From contig NZ_NUGT01000018.1 in assembly GCF_002574545.1 (NCBI RefSeq), forward strand, positions 1-64,000: a DNA stretch of 64,000 nt. The letters run 5' to 3'. The stretch comes from Bacillus sp. AFS055030 (lineage in GTDB: Bacteria > Bacillota > Bacilli > Bacillales > Bacillaceae_G). Made by a program: the position numbers and the translations under genes. This document shows, piece after piece, positions 32,509 through 42,000 of this stretch; the first letter of the stretch is position 1; each line of letters starts with the position of its first letter. A model generated the notes under the pieces. The model was given only the letters and a program-made list of their open reading frames with translations. It ran no database searches and was not told where the DNA came from.

Positions 32509-33927
32509 TTAACTTTTTATGTTATAAGCTTTACATTTTTCATAAAAAGTTGACTTGCTTATTTCTAATAATTTTGCAGCTTCAATTTTATTTCCTTTGG
32601 ATTCAATTAAAGCTCTCTTAATTGCTTCCATTTCGGTCTCTTCAATCATTTCTTTTAACGATTTTAATGAGTTTTGATTAGTTAATTGAGATGCATTTTT
32701 TTCGAATTCGACTGTGTTTTTTGGATTGGTTGGATTTTCATATAAATAAAGAGGCAATTGCTTCGGTGTAATCACTTTACCATTTAGGACATTTATGCAT
32801 CTCTCAAGTACGTTTTCTAGTTCTCGAATATTTCCTGGCCAATGATGTGACTTAAGAATTTGAAAAACTTCATTTGAAATTTGAATTCCGTTTCGATGAA
32901 ATTTCCTTTCGAGTTTTTTTATTAACGAATCTGCTATGAGAGGTAAATCATTTATCCTTGATCTAAGTGGAGGAATGTCTATTTTAATTACATTTAAGCG
33001 GTAATACAAATCTTGGCGGAATTCTTTTAATACGACCATCTTTTCAAGATTTCGATGTGTAGCGGCAATGACTCTTACATCAATTGAAATAGGAGAACTT
33101 CCACCAACTCTTTCAATCTCTCTTTCTTGAAGTACACGCAGTAATTTACTTTGCATATGCAAAGACATATCACCAATTTCGTCTAGGAAAATTGTTCCTC
33201 GGTTCGCAATCTCGAATTTTCCTTTTTTCCCGCCTCTTTTTGCACCTGTAAAAGCACCTTCTTCATAACCAAAAAGTTCTGATTCTAGTAAATGTTCTGG
33301 AATCGAAGCACAATTTACTCGTACAAACGGAAAGTTTCTTCTTGGACTAGCATCATGAATGGCATGTGCAAATAATTCCTTACCAGTACCAGATTCCCCA
33401 AATAGTAAGATTGCAGATGAACTTGCAGATACTTGCTCTGCCAAATTTTTTGCAGCATTAAAGACTGGGGTATCACCAATTATTTGATTGAAGTTATATT
33501 TACTACTCAATTCTTTCTCATATTTTCTTTTATAATAGTTTAATTCTTCTACTAAAGGTTCCACTTTTTTAGAATACTCAAGCCACTCTTGGGCATTTCG
33601 GAACATTACGGTCCCGACAGCGCCTACTAATTCATCACCTACATATAGCGGATAACGATTTGCTAGCATTTCAGTATTTTTTATTGGATGGATCTCTGCC
33701 ACCTCAGCCTGACCTGTTTTAGCGACGATATGCATTCTTGAATTTTCAATTACATCTTCTACAGGCATACCAATCACTTCATCAGAAGTACGCCCAACAA
33801 ACTCACAATATGATTCATTCATATACAAAATTTTTCCTTCACGGTTCACAACAACAATCCACTCAGTTGCAAGATTAATAATCTCGGAAATCCAATCAGA
33901 AGGAAGGCTCTCTAACATACTATTCAT
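32509..33927 (-). CDS. Sigma-54-dependent transcriptional activator (PAS-AAA+-Fis HTH)
   Basis: 472-aa bacterial enhancer-binding protein. N-terminal PAS domain about residues 10-110; AAA+ domain with Walker A GESGTGKE (177-184), the sigma-54 contact loop GAFTGA (224-229) and Walker B FLDE; C-terminal Fis-type HTH (NKIEAAKLLEISKSTFYEKC). No receiver domain, so it probably senses a small ligand through PAS. The frame is open to a GTG at 33939 that overlaps the SD (GTGAGG); the ATG at 33927 is used. It lies inside the operon it presumably activates through the 37793-37810 promoter and the sites at 37939-38003. Confidence 0.94.
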   Translation of the reverse strand: MNSMLESLPSDWISEIINLATEWIVVVNREGKILYMNESYCEFVGRTSDEVIGMPVEDVIENSRMHIVAKTGQAEVAEIHPIKNTEMLANRYPLYVGDELVGAVGTVMFRNAQEWLEYSKKVEPLVEELNYYKRKYEKELSSKYNFNQIIGDTPVFNAAKNLAEQVSASSSAILLFGESGTGKELFAHAIHDASPRRNFPFVRVNCASIPEHLLESELFGYEEGAFTGAKRGGKKGKFEIANRGTIFLDEIGDMSLHMQSKLLRVLQEREIERVGGSSPISIDVRVIAATHRNLEKMVVLKEFRQDLYYRLNVIKIDIPPLRSRINDLPLIADSLIKKLERKFHRNGIQISNEVFQILKSHHWPGNIRELENVLERCINVLNGKVITPKQLPLYLYENPTNPKNTVEFEKNASQLTNQNSLKSLKEMIEETEMEAIKRALIESKGNKIEAAKLLEISKSTFYEKCKAYNIKS

Positions 33928-33967
33928 ACTATACCTCACTTAAAGTAGTAAGGAACTAGAAAGGATA

Positions 33968-33990
33968 AGAGCAGGAATATCCCCTGCTCT
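33968..33990 (-). terminator. Intercistronic hairpin between dehydrogenase and activator genes
   Basis: AGAGCAGG / CCTGCTCT stem with an overlapping alternative outer pairing GGATAAGA / TCTTATCC. No T run follows, so it may be a processing or partial attenuation point lowering activator expression relative to the enzymes. Confidence 0.5.
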
Positions 33991-34012
33991 AGCCTTTCAA
34001 TCTTATCCTGCC

Positions 34013-34798
34013 CTACTGGACTGTATATCCTGCATCTATCACATTCGCTTGACCTGTAATCCCGCCAGTATATTCACTAGCAAGAAATACTGTATAATTT
34101 GCAATTTCTTTTACTGTTAGTAATCTTTTTTGAGGTACTAATGGATAAATTACTTCTTCAATTACACTTTCAATTGGTACATTTCTTGTTTTTGCTAAGT
34201 CAGCCAACTGATTTTGAACTAGAGGTGTATCAACATAGCCTGGGCAAATTGCATTGACTGTAATACCGTCACTTGCCCCTTCTAATGCAGCAACCTTTGT
34301 TAAACCAATAACGCCATGCTTCGCAGAATTATAAGCTGCTTTACCAGCGAATCCTATTAATCCATTGATTGAGGCCATATTAATAATGCGACCATATTTT
34401 TGCTTTTTCATAATAGGAAATGCATGTTTAATACTAATAAAAGGTGCAGTTAACATGACCTTAATTAGTAATTCAAATTTTTCAGTAGGAAAATCTTCGA
34501 TTGATGAAACGTATTGTAAACCAGCATTGTTTATTAAAATATGTAATTCACCAAATTGATCGATTACTTTATGAAACGTGTCTACTACTTGTTCTTCATT
34601 TGTTACATCACATGCATAACCGATTGCATTAAACCCTAGCTCTTGTAATGAAGTAGCTGACTTTTGAACATTTTCCTCATTTAAGTCGGTTAAGATAACT
34701 GTTGCTCCTTGCTCTGCAAAGGTTTTGGCTATTTCAAAACCAATTCCACTACCAGCACCAGTGATCAGTGCAACCTTCTCAGAAAGCATTTGCTGCAT
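34013..34798 (-). CDS. 3-hydroxybutyrate dehydrogenase (SDR family)
   Basis: 261-aa short-chain dehydrogenase. Cofactor motif ITGAGSGIGFEIA, NNAGLQYVSSIED, active-site Ser/Tyr/Lys in NMASINGLIGFAGKAAYNSA and KHGVIGLTK, and the ICPGYVDTPLVQNQ loop characteristic of 3-hydroxybutyrate dehydrogenases. It would oxidise D-3-hydroxybutyrate to acetoacetate with NAD+. It lies 21 nt after scoB. This matches the yxjF position in the B. subtilis yxjC-scoA-scoB-yxjF cluster. Confidence 0.92.
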   Translation of the reverse strand: MQQMLSEKVALITGAGSGIGFEIAKTFAEQGATVILTDLNEENVQKSATSLQELGFNAIGYACDVTNEEQVVDTFHKVIDQFGELHILINNAGLQYVSSIEDFPTEKFELLIKVMLTAPFISIKHAFPIMKKQKYGRIINMASINGLIGFAGKAAYNSAKHGVIGLTKVAALEGASDGITVNAICPGYVDTPLVQNQLADLAKTRNVPIESVIEEVIYPLVPQKRLLTVKEIANYTVFLASEYTGGITGQANVIDAGYTVQ

Positions 34799-34819
34799 TT
34801 GTATGCCTCCTTTTAGAGA

Positions 34820-35476
34820 TTAGTTCACATTATTTAATAACTTCGGACTAATTGTAAATGTAGCTTCTGTCTTTTCAGTAATTTCCTGAATTGTTGCTTC
34901 TCCAACGCATTCTACTAGAACCATACCTTTTTCTGTAAAATCAAATACAGCTAATTCAGTAATCAGTCTATGAACTACGCCTTTTCCAGTTAAAGGTAAA
35001 GTACATGCCTTTTTAACTTTACTTTCACCATATTTATTGACATGTTCCATCACAACGACAATTTTCTTAGCTCCATTTACTAAGTCCATCGCACCACCCA
35101 TACCTTTTACCATTTTCCCTGGGATCATCCAGTTAGCAAGATCACCAGTTTCAGAGACTTCCATACCACCTAAAATAGCTAAATCGATATGACCTCCTCT
35201 AATCATTGCAAAAGATTCAGCACTATCAAAATAAGAAGCTCCCTTAGCTGCAGTTACTGTTTCTTTCCCCGCGTTGATTAAGTCAGCGTCTAGTTCAGCT
35301 TCTGTTGGGTATGGCCCGATGCCTAGTAAACCATTTTCAGATTGAAGCATTACTTCAATGCCTTCTGGAAGATAGTTTGCTAATAAAGTAGGTAGTCCAA
35401 TTCCTAGGTTTACATACATACCATCTTGAATTTCTTTAACCGCAGTTTGAATAATTAATTGACGAATATCTTTCAT
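34820..35476 (-). CDS. scoB: Succinyl-CoA:3-ketoacid-CoA transferase subunit B
   Basis: 218-aa beta subunit of the CoA transferase that moves CoA from succinyl-CoA to acetoacetate. The catalytic Glu lies in [36 protein letters not shown] and [15 protein letters not shown] are typical. SD GGAGGCAAATAAC precedes the ATG; 12 nt separate it from scoA. Confidence 0.94.
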   Translation of the reverse strand: MKDIRQLIIQTAVKEIQDGMYVNLGIGLPTLLANYLPEGIEVMLQSENGLLGIGPYPTEAELDADLINAGKETVTAAKGASYFDSAESFAMIRGGHIDLAILGGMEVSETGDLANWMIPGKMVKGMGGAMDLVNGAKKIVVVMEHVNKYGESKVKKACTLPLTGKGVVHRLITELAVFDFTEKGMVLVECVGEATIQEITEKTEATFTISPKLLNNVN

Positions 35477-35488
35477 GTTATTTGCCTC

Positions 35489-36190
35489 CTATACTCCTGT
35501 AGTCATTCTACGTTCAATTCGTTTTTCGTATGTTTCACCGTGGAATACGTGTTGTACATAAATGCTCGGTGTATGAATTGCATCAGCGTCAAGTTCTCCA
35601 ACTTCTACTACTTCTTCAACTTCTGCAATTGTGATTTTTCCAGCCATCGCTGCAAGTGGATTAAAGTTACGAGCAGTTTTTCTAAAAATTAGATTCCCTT
35701 GCTTATCAGCTTTCCACGCTTTAACAAATGCAAAGTCCCCTACGATTCCCTCTTCTAATAAATAAGTTCTTCCATTGAATACTTTATGTTCTTTTCCTTC
35801 TGCAATTGGTGTACCTACACCTGTTGCTGTATAGAATCCTGGGATTCCAGCACCGCCTGCACGAATACGTTCAGCTAGAGTTCCTTGAGGAACAAGCTCT
35901 ACTTCAAGTTCTCCACTTAAGAACTGCTTTTCAAAAATTTTATTTTCTCCAACATATGAAGAAACCATCTTTTTAATTTGTTTATTTGCAAGTAGAAGAC
36001 CAAGACCCCAATCGTCTACTCCACAGTTATTACTTACAATTGTTAAATCCTTTGTCCCTTTATCTCGTAATGCTAAAATCATTTTTTCAGGAATACCGCA
36101 AAGACCAAAGCCACCGACAATAATCGTAGCTCCATCATGAATTTGTGAAACAACCTCTTCAACTGAAGTAATTACCTTATTCTTGCCCAT
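35489..36190 (-). CDS. scoA: Succinyl-CoA:3-ketoacid-CoA transferase subunit A
   Basis: 233-aa alpha subunit with the CoA-transferase family 1 signature [16 protein letters not shown], followed by [20 protein letters not shown] and [18 protein letters not shown]. It pairs with the scoB product. SD AAGGGAGC lies upstream. It starts 42 nt after the permease gene. Confidence 0.94.
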   Translation of the reverse strand: MGKNKVITSVEEVVSQIHDGATIIVGGFGLCGIPEKMILALRDKGTKDLTIVSNNCGVDDWGLGLLLANKQIKKMVSSYVGENKIFEKQFLSGELEVELVPQGTLAERIRAGGAGIPGFYTATGVGTPIAEGKEHKVFNGRTYLLEEGIVGDFAFVKAWKADKQGNLIFRKTARNFNPLAAMAGKITIAEVEEVVEVGELDADAIHTPSIYVQHVFHGETYEKRIERRMTTGV

Positions 36191-36232
36191 TATTTTGCTC
36201 CCTTCAAAAGTAAGATTAGTAGTTTAACATTC

Positions 36233-37663
36233 TTAAACAAGTCCTGTAAGTTTAAATACTGCAATGATTAAGAATACTGCAACTGTTTTAATGATTGTTA
36301 TTGCAAAAATATCTTTATATGACTGGCGATGTGTTAAACCAGTTACAGCTAATAATGTGATGACTGCACCATTATGAGGCAAAGTATCCATACCACCTGA
36401 TGCCATTGAAATGACACGATGCATTACTTCTGGTGGGATATTGTATTTATTAATTGCCTCGATATATTTATCAGACATTGCACTAAGTGCAATCCCCATA
36501 CCACCCGATGCAGATCCCGTAATACCTGCTAATGTTGTCGTTGTCACAGCTCCATTTACTAAAGGATCGGTAAATGTATGAGAGATCCCTTTACTTACCA
36601 TTCCAAAGCCAGGTAAAGCAGCGATTACTCCACCAAAACCATATTCAGCACCAGTATTCATCGAAGCAAGTAGTGCTCCACCAATGCTTGCATTCATACC
36701 TGTCTTTAGATTTGTGCGGATATTCTTATAGCCATAAATCATCGCTGAAAGAATCCCAATAATTAGCGCACATTCAACTGACCAAATACCAACAACTGCA
36801 GGAATTTGAACAACCCCAAAAGCTTCTAGCCCGATTGATTTAAAGTCGAACCCATTTGGATACCATTTTGGGAATGAAACAACAAAAAATTTATTTGAAA
36901 ATCCAACTAATAATAGTGGAACAAATGCTAAAATCTGTTTTAAAACTGGTGTAGGAGTATTGGTCGTTAATGAAGGAACTTCTGTTTGAGTTTCATTTGC
37001 AGCAGCTAGTTCTCCATTAAATCCTAAATAACCTTCACCTGCTTTTTCTGCTTTTTTACGTCTTGATTCTAAGTACCAAAGACCAACAGCAAGTACAAAA
37101 ACAGCAGCTAAAATACCTAAAAATGGTGCCGCATAAATATCTGTTTTGAAAAATGTAGTTGGGATAACATTTTGAATTTGCGGTGTTCCTGGCAATGCAT
37201 CCATCGTAAATGTAAACGCACCAAGTGCAATTGTTCCAGGAATCAAACGTTTTGGAATATTACCTTCACGGAATAAGTTTGCAGCAAATGGATAAATAGC
37301 AAATACGACAACAAACAAGCTTACTCCACTATATGTTAAAACTGCTCCCATTAATACAATCGCTAAAATCGCTCTTTTTGCTCCAACTAATTGAATAATC
37401 GTTTTTGCAATCGATTCAGCAATTCCAGACATTTCGACGACTTTACCAAAAATTGCACCAAGTAAAAATACTGGAAAATATAGCTTGATGAAACCAACCA
37501 TTTTTTCCATAAAAATATTACTAAAGAATGGAAGAATATAACTTGGTTCAGTTAAAAGTACTGCAAATAATGCACAAATGGGTGCAAATAAAATAACAGA
37601 AAACCCTCGATAAGCAACAAACATTAAAAGTCCTAATGCTAATAAAATAATTAAGATTTCCAT
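36233..37663 (-). CDS. GntP-family permease (probable hydroxybutyrate/short-chain acid transporter)
   Basis: 476-aa polytopic membrane protein of the GntP/DctM-like class with about 12 hydrophobic segments, a central hydrophilic loop (residues 200-245) and the conserved AGITGSASGGMGIALSAM and SGGMDTLPHNGAVITLL regions. B. subtilis YxjC, encoded with scoAB, is the counterpart. Substrate (3-hydroxybutyrate or acetoacetate) is inferred from the operon. A GTG at 37696 opens the frame, but GGAGG with 5-nt spacing identifies the ATG at 37663. Confidence 0.88.
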   Translation of the reverse strand: MEILIILLALGLLMFVAYRGFSVILFAPICALFAVLLTEPSYILPFFSNIFMEKMVGFIKLYFPVFLLGAIFGKVVEMSGIAESIAKTIIQLVGAKRAILAIVLMGAVLTYSGVSLFVVVFAIYPFAANLFREGNIPKRLIPGTIALGAFTFTMDALPGTPQIQNVIPTTFFKTDIYAAPFLGILAAVFVLAVGLWYLESRRKKAEKAGEGYLGFNGELAAANETQTEVPSLTTNTPTPVLKQILAFVPLLLVGFSNKFFVVSFPKWYPNGFDFKSIGLEAFGVVQIPAVVGIWSVECALIIGILSAMIYGYKNIRTNLKTGMNASIGGALLASMNTGAEYGFGGVIAALPGFGMVSKGISHTFTDPLVNGAVTTTTLAGITGSASGGMGIALSAMSDKYIEAINKYNIPPEVMHRVISMASGGMDTLPHNGAVITLLAVTGLTHRQSYKDIFAITIIKTVAVFLIIAVFKLTGLV

Positions 37664-37700
37664 AATAACCTCCTTGTTATCTTTACGTATTGGCACTTAT

Positions 37701-37714
37701 TGATAACGCTTTCA
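37701..37714 (-). promoter_or_regulatory. cre (CcpA) site in the operon leader
   Basis: TGATAACGCTTTCA matches the degenerate cre consensus TGWNANCGNTNNCA at every position. It lies downstream of the sigma-54 promoter, between it and the permease start, suited to roadblock repression by CcpA. Confidence 0.55.
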
Positions 37715-37792
37715 AATACTTTTTTTCGATTTGAATTCCACTATTTACTGTTTTTAGCTCCTTTCAACGGATTGTCCTTCTGCTAATTAAAC

Positions 37793-37810
37793 TAGCAAAT
37801 AGTGTGCCAA
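37793..37810 (-). promoter_or_regulatory. Sigma-54 (-24/-12) promoter of the ketone-body operon
   Basis: On the minus strand TTGGCAC (37810-37804), 5 bp, TTGCTA (37798-37793): a full match to the sigma-54 consensus TTGGCACNNNNNTTGCTA, with the invariant GG and GC 10 bp apart. The leader would be about 120 nt. Confidence 0.85.
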
Positions 37811-37938
37811 GTTATTATAGAACGTGCATAGACTGTTGGATAAATTTTTAAGACTGTGCCCTCACACTGTATATTTATTTTATAATTCTAATAATATTAA
37901 GTTAATTTATAATTTTCAATTATTTTTTAACGAGGTTT

Positions 37939-38003
37939 TTCCGAAATTTCGGAATTTCTCTTCAACAAAATTCCGAAAACCTGGAAATTCCAGAAATTCG
38001 GAA
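37939..38003 (-). promoter_or_regulatory. Three 16-bp palindromic upstream activator sites
   Basis: TTCCGAAATTTCGGAA (37939-37954, perfect palindrome), TTCCGAAAACCTGGAA (37971-37986) and TTCCAGAAATTCGGAA (37988-38003). They sit about 130-200 bp upstream of the sigma-54 promoter, where enhancer-binding proteins bind. The activator encoded at 32509-33927 is the obvious candidate ligand. Confidence 0.7.
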
Positions 38004-38032
38004 TTTTATTTTTTGAACATTTTATGAACTTT

Positions 38033-38908
38033 TTATAATGAAGAATAATGATGAATTAATTTTTTCATCCAATCATGTACTTCTAAAAATTGGAACCCTT
38101 CTATTTTAGCTTTCTCATTACTCAATGATTGATCGCTATAAGCATCAAATGGTGATTGATGTTCGACTGCTCCATGAGAGTTAATCATAGCCTTTTTTCC
38201 AGTTTCCTTTTCACAAATGTTTATTATTTCCTGAAAAGTGATCTCACCATTAGAGCACGCATTAAAAGGACCACTTTTAATCGATTCATTTTCACCTAAC
38301 CAAAGTAAAAACTCCGCGGTTTCATCAGAATCGATAAAGGTCATCTCTTTGTTTAAATCAGATATAATGATTTCTTCATTTTTTGAAATTTTATCAACAT
38401 GGAAGAATAATCTCTTCGTATAATCATCCGGTCCTAATACGATTGGAAATCTTGCCGCAAACACTGGAAAGTCTGCTTCTTGATACAAAACAGCCTCACA
38501 AAGACGCTTCCCTTCCGCATAAGAATATTTATGATCATTGTTATACTTAATAGGATAATGGTAAGGATCAAAGTCAGTTTCTACATGATTTAATCCCGTA
38601 TCATAAACCGCTAAAGATGAAGTGAAAATATATCTTCCAACATGATTCGTTATTAGTTTAATAATTTCCTTCGCTTCATTTGGAGTATAACAAATATTAT
38701 CATAGACAATGTCCCAATTATGTTTACTTAACTTTTCCATTGTCTCAGGGTTTCGACGGTCGATTACAAAACGACTAACCCGATCTCCGAAGTGATCTTC
38801 TGTTAATCCTCTTGTTGCAATTGATACATCATAGCCTCTATCGATTAGTTTATGAACAAGTCGTTTTCCAAAAAATCTTGTTCCACCTAATACTAAAACC
38901 TTTTTCAT
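38033..38908 (-). CDS. NAD-dependent epimerase/dehydratase family protein
   Basis: 291-aa extended short-chain dehydrogenase. Rossmann motif VLVLGGTRFFGKRLV at the N-terminus, Ser region FTSSLAVYD, and YxxxK active site in YSYAEGKRLCEA. The GGTRFFG form is common among sugar-nucleotide or mRNA-binding-like epimerase relatives of unknown substrate. It stands alone; no terminator follows it before the upstream activator sites of the next operon, so read-through into that operon is conceivable. Confidence 0.82.
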   Translation of the reverse strand: MKKVLVLGGTRFFGKRLVHKLIDRGYDVSIATRGLTEDHFGDRVSRFVIDRRNPETMEKLSKHNWDIVYDNICYTPNEAKEIIKLITNHVGRYIFTSSLAVYDTGLNHVETDFDPYHYPIKYNNDHKYSYAEGKRLCEAVLYQEADFPVFAARFPIVLGPDDYTKRLFFHVDKISKNEEIIISDLNKEMTFIDSDETAEFLLWLGENESIKSGPFNACSNGEITFQEIINICEKETGKKAMINSHGAVEHQSPFDAYSDQSLSNEKAKIEGFQFLEVHDWMKKLIHHYSSL

Positions 38909-39033
38909 TTTTTAACCTCCAAACAAAAAAATACCCATATTACTAATTCGCCATAAAACTACAAATCACCTTTTTTATATAGGAAACTTCTAAGTTCGTA
39001 TTCTAGATTACTGGTTATGCCCTTAATTAAAAA

Positions 39034-39057
39034 GAGAGCCAAAAGTCAGTGGCTCTC
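39034..39057 (-). terminator. Terminator of the large protease gene
   Basis: GAGAGCCA (39034-39041) / TGGCTCTC (39050-39057), followed on the minus strand by TTTTTAATT. Confidence 0.88.
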
Positions 39058-39068
39058 CATTTTTATTA

Positions 39069-42000
39069 CTATTTGTTTACAATAACAGTTTCAGTTGCAA
39101 CACTCACATTTCCTGCAGCATCCTTGGCAGTTACAGAAATGACCTTTCCAATGTATTCTCCATATGATTTATGAGGTATGTCTAAACTGAAATTCCCATT
39201 TTTGTCTGCTTGTACTTCTGTCACTACATCGTTGAATTTAATAGCAACTGTTGCATTTGCTTCGGTTTTTCCAGTGATCGTTTGATCTTTTTTTGTTACT
39301 TTATTAACGATTGGTGCGTCTGGTGCAGTACGATCTAATACAACAATCGAAGCTGGTTCACTTTGATTTTCAGACGCATCAGTAGCACTAACTGTTAATA
39401 CACTGTCTGCAACTTGGGGTTTAATTTGAATACTATAGTTACCATTTGCATCAGTTTTTCCTGAACCTATTACAGTACTATTATTTTTTACAACAATATT
39501 AACGTTAGAATTTGCTTTACCTGTAATCTTTGTATCATTATCATCTATTACGTCAATTGTTGGTGTTAACAGTAATGTCTTCATCTCAATTACGTTTGAA
39601 TTTCCACCGTTAAGTGTACCGTTTAAACCGCCATTAACAACTAATCTAAAACGATAGAAAGTACTATCACTTAAACCTGTAACTTTCGCACTAGTTGAGC
39701 TAACTGTGATTGGTGTATCAAGGTTTGCATCTGTCCAAGTAGTTGGCCACGTGATACCATCATTGCTTGATTGCTGCTGAATTTTCAATCCTCCCCATAC
39801 TCCAGCTGGATCTACAGCTAACCAATTCAGTGTAACTGAGTTTGCATGTTTCGAATCAACTTTAAACGTATTTACATTACTATAAACTTTCGCCTTATTA
39901 AAGATATCTGTTGCATACACATCTTTACCATCAACTTTTGTGACTACTTTTGGTGTAATGGTAGCATCTGGGTTTGTTTTGCCGAAATTAGTTGCCACAA
40001 ACTGCATATCCTTACTATCAACAATACCGTCTTTATTTAAATCTTCTACTGGATAGTTTACACTATTTTGTTGACCCATTTTATCAGATACTTGCTTTGC
40101 ATCAAGAACGTCAATTACACCGTCGCCTGTTACATCTCCAGCTGAACCGTATGGTTGAGTTCCTGCGATGAATCTGCGCTCTGCAATATCCTCACCCCAT
40201 GGTGATTTATTACCAAGTGTAACAGTTTGTATACTCTTTAAGTGTCCTGGTCCTTCCACAATGAAATTGATTGGATCTTTTGAAAGTGGAATGCCTTTGA
40301 TATTGATGTAGCCTTTACTATCAATTGTACCTGGTATTTTCGTTCCGTCCTTTAGTTGTGCGTACCCTTTAGCACCAATACTATCCATTTGCAGTGAATA
40401 ATTATTTTTTAACCCTTCTAATTTCACGTACGATTGTACTAGTGAATGCTTCGGAACGATTTGGAATTTATTTAATCGGCCAAAAGCTGGAATCTTTTTC
40501 TCTTCATCACTACCGTACTGTGTCATATTAAACGTTGTTGTGTCATCATCTTGTGTCAATTTCGCTGCCATAATATCCCACATGTCATCTGTCACTTTAA
40601 ATGTCACATCTAAGAATGGACTATCACCATTGAATCCTTTAAAGTCTGCTCCACCAGTTAAATGAGCCCCAATCTTTAAGTCTTTCGCGTTTTCTGGGTA
40701 ATCAATACTTGGTGTTGCTACTGGTGTATCCACATTTACTTTGACACCATTTTGGTCTGCCCACTTTTGGAATGCTGGGTTGACCGTTACACCTTGTAGG
40801 TCGAAGTTACCATGGTAATACATCCCAGTATATGTTCCTGACATCATGTCTTTCACATTGTTTAGGTTTAACGTCATCGTGATCGTATCGTTTAATGAAA
40901 CTTTTTCTTTGTTATATGAAGGTACCATATACGATGACCCTTTTTTAATAAACGCGTACTCATGGAAATCATTGATAAGCTCCACGTTACGTGCTGTATC
41001 ACTTGGCATTAAGGTAATCGTTGTTGGACCATTTTCGATATCTGATTTTTCAACACCGAATTTTGTATCACCGTTCGCATCAACTGGGAAATCTCCTTCT
41101 GGGTACCAAATGCTATTGTGATAGTACCAAAGCGTATTATCTGATTGCGTCATGCCAAGGGGAGCCAATTTTGCTGTCCCTTCATCCGATAAATTAGCGT
41201 GAACCCAGAATGCGTTGTACGTGTTGCCGTCTTGTTTTTCATCGGTAAAATCTTTGTCTTCTAACTCGTACACACCTGGTGCATGGTCTTTATACGTTAA
41301 AGTCGGTAACGTGTTGTCCACCACAAACAATTGTGATTGTTCATACGTTTTTGCTTTCATGTCAGTCGTATCAGTTGTTCGAATTTTCAACGTATATTGG
41401 CCTTCTGTTAGTGTTGCCTTCGTGAACATATTTGTTTTTTCGTCTTTTGGATCCCCAATAAAAGGATAGTACGTACTCGGATCAAAGCTCACAGTCAAAT
41501 CGGTATCAGTCGGAACTGTGCTCACAGGTAATGGAGAATCAGTTGCTGCACCAATTGGATTGCCGTCTTTGTCATAAATCACAATCCAGAAATACTTCAT
41601 TGGACTGTTGAAACGGAACCTTAGATAACGCCCTGGATTTCCGTTGAAGTCCGAAAAAATTAACGGTTTTCGAGTCGGAGCAGCTGGAACATCCATTTGT
41701 AAATTCCCAACTCCTTTTTCTACCATACGAACTGCCAGTGGCATACGATACGTTTCACTTGGATCATCATGGTTCACGATATTCACATATCCTTCGTAAC
41801 GACCATATGCAGCCGTGTCTGGTACGTTGATCGTCGCTGTGAAATTCGTTGTTTCGCCAGCTTTTACCGTTACAGATGATAAACTTGCGGAGAACGTCAC
41901 GCCATTTTTACTTGCATCATTCACCGCTGCACTTGGTTTGATGAACTCAGATGAGATATCAAACGTTTTGTCTTTGTTGCCGCGATTTGTTACTTTTACC

